NCBI GenBank assembly: GCA_023678885.1
Contig: CM042965.1
Location: 26,145,777-26,209,776, forward strand
Origin: Pogostemon cablin
Taxonomy: Eukaryota > Streptophyta > Magnoliopsida > Lamiales > Lamiaceae
Reading direction: 5' to 3'
Length of the DNA: 64,000 nt
Shown: in pieces, positions 59,436 through 64,000 of the stretch
How positions within the stretch are numbered: position 1 is the stretch's first letter
Layout of the letters: each line of letters begins with the position of its first letter
The notes under the pieces: model-generated
The model's database searches: none
What the model was told of the DNA's origin: nothing
What the model saw: only the letters and a program-made list of their open reading frames with translations
Translations under genes and position numbers: made by a program

Positions 59436-59706
59436 GGCAAAAACTTGTGTCCACGGGCGCATGGTCACATACCGTGTGCTTTTTTGTGTTAAATTGTATA
59501 CATTTAGTATAAAGATGTGTATCATTTATTTTTTGAAGAAAAATAAAAAATATTAATAAAAAATGTATATATACCCTTAGAATAAAATAGTGTACCCTTA
59601 TTAATTAAAGTGTATACCCTTTAAAATAAAATAATATACTCTTACCCATAATACTAAATTCTAATGACGCACGGCGTGTCCCTAGGGGCACGCAAGACCA
59701 ACTCAG
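59436..59706. mobile_element. GGCAAAAACTT-family repeat, third copy
   Basis: GGCAAAAACTTGTGTCCACG at left, AGGGGCACGCAAGACCAACT at right. The interior (TGTGTTAAATTGTATAC, GTATAAAGATGTGTATC) matches 17631-18001. Confidence 0.65.
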
Positions 59707-62361
59707 AGGATTAAATGATGCTGAATAATGAGGGGGTGGTTTTATTGTTCTTTTTTTTTAAAGCAAAAAAAAAAATTACACTACATTTATTATGATTATT
59801 TATCTTGGGACTCCATCTTTAAAAATATATTGATCAATTAATGCATCCTTTAATGGAATTTAACTCGAAACTATTGAGCTCTTTCACCTACATCTACTTT
59901 CTAACAAAATAACATTTCTAAATTTTCATATTAACAATATTATTCGTTCCTAAATACAAAGGATTGTATTTTTATTTTATTTTGTCTCCCCTCTCAAATG
60001 GTACTGAAAAATAGTAAATTCATTGACGATTTCAAAGAAATAGTCGTTAACATTCTCAAACACTTAAAAATGTGCATTCTAAACAAACATTCGAAAAAAA
60101 TATGACGTATCATTTCTGATTCCAATTCACGTAGAAAACATGAAACACTCATTGAGAGGCAATATCTCAAATGGTTGCCGTAAAAATGAGTTCCCACGCT
60201 ACAAACCAAGCATGCATCCTAATTTAGTGCATTTGTTTTGAGTTTAAGATAAATTTTAATTTTTATAATTCTCACCTAGTTTTTAAAATTCACTCCTATG
60301 TACTCTTAACTAAAACCCTATTAACTCTTTTCCATATCACCAATTACTTCTTAAATATTTATTTGACATAAAATTAAAATAAGCTGAAAACTCAAAACTC
60401 AGAATTATTATATATATAATTAATCATATTTCATCATTTCAAAACCGTGCCAATCCCAATTATCAAGCATACTCTAAAAAGAAGACTGCAAATTTAGAGA
60501 CAAGAATTAGATTTCACTATTTCTTACTCAATTTTATTGAGATGGTAAATTCCCAAAACATCCCCCTATTTATTTTTTTTTTTGAAGATTATTTAAAATA
60601 TATTTATGAAAAATTAGATTAATTTAGGGGTACCAAAAAGAATATGGAAGTGAATAGACGTGTCAAAACACTTCACGAATATATAAATGGTAAGGAATAA
60701 AAGATTAATCATAGATATAGAATGAACAAAGATACTTGTTTACGTTATTTGGATATCATTAATCAGGAAATTTTGTTTCTTTACTAAAGAATTTTGTTTG
60801 ATTCTTATAATGTGACAATAAACTGTTAATTCAACTTTCTTTTCATGTGTTGACTAAGCATAAGCTTAGGGATTCCCAATCATAGCTAATTAACTACCTG
60901 CTTGCTCTAATTATAGTTTTATCAAAATAAAATTATACATATAAATTGATTCCAAACCCCAATTTACACTAACTAATTTTTAACTTGGCTGATATCTAAT
61001 TTAATTACAGATATATTAAATTTATTCATTATCTTTAAAGTTTAATGCTAAACTTCTTTTTTATTGCCAAAAAACTGCGTAAGATTGTATCAAATGACCA
61101 GTTTTGTAATACACTTAAAAAGTAATGACAATTTTAATAAGAACTAAAATTTCATGTATTAGATAGCAGTTAATTTTCGTGCATCCAATCTGTGTAATTT
61201 TATTATTATATGTTTAATGCTGAATATTGTATTACTTTATAATGTTTAATGTTATTAAAAATTAATAAAAAAATTTGCTAACAAATTATATATTAATTTT
61301 TTATTTATCAATTTAATTATTTTTATTGATTAGTATATATGTTTTGAATGTTATTGCACATGCTATCGTCCATATACCGGTGCATAAATACTTTGTCTTT
61401 TAATAAAAATGATATTTGAACGATGAAAATAATAATCATCCAATTAAATTATTTTATAAGTAATTTAAATGATAACTAAAAGATATTAAGAAAAGTGATA
61501 ATAATTAATTAATTTTAAAAAAATATTCTCTGATGGCCTTACACTATACTACCTTTTTTTTATTATTATTATTAATTTTAACTTTAGTGCGATGGCAAGA
61601 CTAAGAATTTAAACAAAAAAACAGGCAAAACATATATAATGCTCAATTATATGGACCTACCAGTCTGCAGCTTAACGTTCATCAGAATTATATACTCCAT
61701 CCGTTTAAGTTTTATTCTGAGTTTCATAATTTAGATGGACGATAAATATTGATGAAGTATATCTGACATATAAATGCTTTTAATTCAAACACTGAAATTA
61801 ATGAAATCAGCCTTAGTACTCTATTATTGAATTTCAAATTCAAATTAAATTAATCTCCAATTTTACTCGGCTCATTCTTTTATGTCTTGAATCTCGTACC
61901 ATATTATTCTACCATAGAATAATACTCTTCAAAACTCGAGTATTTTGAGTAGGTTTGTGCGAGTATCATTTTTCAATAATGATGTTATGACATTTTATTT
62001 ACTCAATGATCATATATCAAGTTGTCACTTTTCATCAATTATGTATAATTTTTTATAAAAAATATTTTCAGTTCTTTTCTGTTTGACGATATTCATTTCC
62101 TGAGATAATGACAAAACTTGTATGAAACTATTTCATGAAATGAATTCTGGTGGATGAATAAGAAGTGATAATATTTTAATACAAAATGATATTTTATTAA
62201 TGAAAAGTGATAATTGAATAGTAAATTAGTTCATGAATAATTTGAAGTATTAATAAAAAATGATAACATATTCAATAATAATTAATTAAAAAAATTAAAA
62301 ATGATCTCACGAGGGTGTTAACCTGAAACCTATCGTACAAAATTTTGACTATGCTTATATT
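59707..62361. other. AT-rich intergenic region, no gene supported
   Basis: A long AT-rich stretch with degenerate repeat fragments, among them a MITE-like end TATACTCCATCCGTTTAAG (61691-61709) and AAAAGTGATAAT-type runs (62150-62320). No open frame shows a recognisable domain. Confidence 0.45.
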
Positions 62362-62650
62362 AGAATATTAGTTATTTTGCATATTTCCATTTTGAGCCGA
62401 ATATTTATATATATTTAATTAAAAGTAAAAATACATTATATTATATTTTACCAATTTTTTTCATTTTATTCTTCAATCCCAACAACTTTATTTTTTTATA
62501 TTTTATTCATTATTTTCAACAACATTATTTACATTTTCTACTTAAATTATCAACGTATGCCTACATTTTCTTACCATATATATTTGAAAAAAAAATCTCT
62601 TAATCATCGTACTCATACAAACCAGCATAAATACATGTTATGGAGCGAGT
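62362..62650. mobile_element. Decayed relative of the MITE at 16307-16596
   Basis: The right part, CATACAAACCAGCATAAATA then GTTATGGAGCGAGTA, parallels the right end of 16307-16596. The middle shares the CTTTATT...CATTATTTTCAACAAC pattern. The left end is degenerate. Confidence 0.4.
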
Positions 62651-63212
62651 ATTCCCATTGCTTACAAATATAGCTGAATTTACTTTAGCAAATGATGCCA
62701 ACATTGTAACAATGAATACACGTGGGCAGTAAATTGCAATGATGTACATCCAAGGTAAAAAGAAAAAAAGTTGGCAACTTTAAAGAAAATGTAAGAAAAA
62801 GCGTTGAATGAAACACGAAACATAATCCAGAAGAATAATCACAAATCAGAAGGGAAATATACATTGCAGATGTATAGCCATTAATGCGAATCTTATGATT
62901 ACTAACAAAACTCACGTCTTTTTTCCCCCTCAAAGATATTGACATCTCCTGTTATTTTAAAGCTTCCCATCCAATTATGATTGCTAACCATAAATCTGTA
63001 GAATATTTAATGACCAAAATCAATTTACCTTAATTTAATGTACAACAGTACCACTTCATTCCTCATTTCAAGATTTTTCAAATTCTTAAAAAAAAATAAT
63101 AAAATAAAAATAATAACAACAATAATATTACACCCCGCCATCATTAATTTCCACAAAATACCACATAATAATAATAATAATAATAATACAAAATTAATTA
63201 ATTAATTAATTA
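62651..63212. other. Downstream region of the IDD-like gene
   Basis: This follows the stop codon at 63213 on the - strand and should hold its 3-prime UTR. (AAT)n at 63166-63188 and ATTA repeats at 63193-63210 directly follow the stop codon. Confidence 0.45.
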
Positions 63213-64000
63213 CTAGGATTTCTTGACCTCCCATTCCCTGAGTGCTGCTGAGATGTAACCGAGTCCGATGGAGGAGGTGTTATCCCGAGACGACGTCGTT
63301 TGCTGCGTTTGATCTGCCATTGCTAATGTGGGTTGGTGGAATTTGTGCTTGCAGGAGTGGCAGGTGATTTCTAACATGGTGGCGTTGATTTTCATGGTGG
63401 CTTCTTGTTTCAGTGCTTCAGCTTTCTCCAGCTCCATCTGTGCTTGGTTTCTGATTCTCTTGGCGTTGCTGAACTCCTGCTCCGCCGTCTCGATCTGCCG
63501 CTTCGCCTGCTGCCGCGCCTCCTCCGCATACGCCTTCTCCGCCACTGCCATCCGCAACTGCTCCTGCGCCTCCTCCTTCAGCCGCGCCGCCGCGCTCGGC
63601 TTCTCCCCTGTCGTGCTGCTCCCCCGGGGCGAGTACCGGTTCTCGATCTCCGACGACCCGATCGACAGCTGCAGCTGCGTCGAGTGCTCGTCGTCCGCCT
63701 TGGCGGACGACGAGACGTAGACGCCGCTGGTGGTGGCTTTCGTCAGGAGCTGGAGCTCCAGATTCGGCGGCCGGCAAATGCTCCTGAGCATCTCCCGACC
63801 ACCGAACATGGGCTGCTGCTGCTGTTGCTGATGCTGTAACTGTTGCTCCATTGGCTTCTGCAGCGACAGCGCCGCTGCCGTGGAAACCCACGGCGCGACG
63901 CTGTCGCTGGACGGGCTGGGACTGGAGACCGTCCGGGATAAGCACGGCGGCGGCGGCTGAAGAGGGTGGGATTCCGATCGGAGCCGCCCCATGCTGCAGG
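63213..64000 (-). CDS. SGR5-like: SGR5/IDD14-16-type INDETERMINATE-DOMAIN protein, C-terminal exon (partial)
   Basis: C-terminal 262 residues of a plant IDD C2H2 zinc-finger transcription factor. The frame stays open to the window edge (CSMGRLRSES), so the Met at 63992 is internal and the zinc fingers lie outside. Landmarks: CLSRTVSSPSPSSDS just after the finger region, Q-rich LQHQQQQQQ (about residues 52-60), LELQLL, TQLQLSIGSSE, then a long coiled coil from AARLKEEAQEQL through KAYAEEARQQAKRQIETAEQ and FSNAKRIRNQAQMELEKAEA, then the conserved INATMLEITCHSCKHKFH. This coiled coil plus CxxC tail marks the SGR5/IDD14-16 subgroup. In Arabidopsis that subgroup affects shoot gravitropism and auxin-related or starch-related traits. 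The exon is GC-rich, unlike its surroundings. No lesion is seen. Confidence 0.9.
   Translation of the reverse strand, partial: CSMGRLRSESHPLQPPPPCLSRTVSSPSPSSDSVAPWVSTAAALSLQKPMEQQLQHQQQQQQPMFGGREMLRSICRPPNLELQLLTKATTSGVYVSSSAKADDEHSTQLQLSIGSSEIENRYSPRGSSTTGEKPSAAARLKEEAQEQLRMAVAEKAYAEEARQQAKRQIETAEQEFSNAKRIRNQAQMELEKAEALKQEATMKINATMLEITCHSCKHKFHQPTLAMADQTQQTTSSRDNTSSIGLGYISAALREWEVKKS

Noticed and set aside
63328..63945. Long overlapping frames at 63328-63720, 63405-63839 and 63418-63945
   Set aside because: Shadows of the GC-rich IDD-like exon, which alone shows conserved protein motifs.

Overview
This is a eudicot nuclear chromosome segment. Three things point to that: AT-rich intergenic DNA with many TA-flanked MITEs, plant LTR retrotransposons primed by tRNA-Asp, and decayed organelle DNA insertions. 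The species cannot be fixed from the sequence alone. Only two host genes are supported. VPS55 (four coding exons, + strand) lies at the left end. The last exon of an INDETERMINATE-DOMAIN gene of the SGR5/IDD14-16 type (- strand) runs off the right end. The rest, about 59 kb, is transposable elements, repeats and organelle insertions.

Layout. 1-3.9 kb: VPS55. 4.0-18.2 kb: small inverted-repeat elements, simple repeats, a chloroplast ycf2 insertion (about 6.06-7.57 kb) flanked by a 26-bp direct repeat, and a 323-bp Mutator-type palindrome. 18.2-28.5 kb: a non-autonomous LTR element (5-bp duplication ATCGA) into which a second LTR element of 7.3 kb (duplication TGTCA) has inserted. The second element carries a near-complete tRNA-Asp sequence at its primer binding site. 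28.7-31.1 kb: a non-autonomous Helitron. 32.2-33.65 kb: a partial solo LTR lodged in a broken MITE. 34.07-34.53 kb: a hAT-type MITE with an 8-bp duplication. 36.1-52.9 kb: a decayed Athila-like Ty3/gypsy element on the - strand. A 3.9-kb CACTA transposon carrying exons of a KIN-7 kinesin gene interrupts its integrase. 53-56.8 kb: dispersed repeats and MITEs. 56.76-58.33 kb: a foldback element with about 190-bp arms that encloses mitochondrial-type DNA. 58.3-63.2 kb: AT-rich intergenic DNA.

Age order that follows from nesting. The 18.2-28.5 kb element predates the 7.3-kb element inside it. The Athila-like element predates the CACTA element inside its integrase. All retroelement reading frames are broken. 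Several Athila lesions are C-to-T or G-to-A transitions, including catalytic or metal-binding Asp to Asn in RT, RNase H and integrase.

The strongest leads are three. First, the tRNA-Asp copy at 25.19-25.26 kb, which looks like reverse transcription running through the tRNA primer. Second, short palindromic arrays just upstream of the TATA box in several otherwise different LTRs, next to a shared block of about 100 bp. Third, the mitochondrial DNA enclosed by a foldback element.
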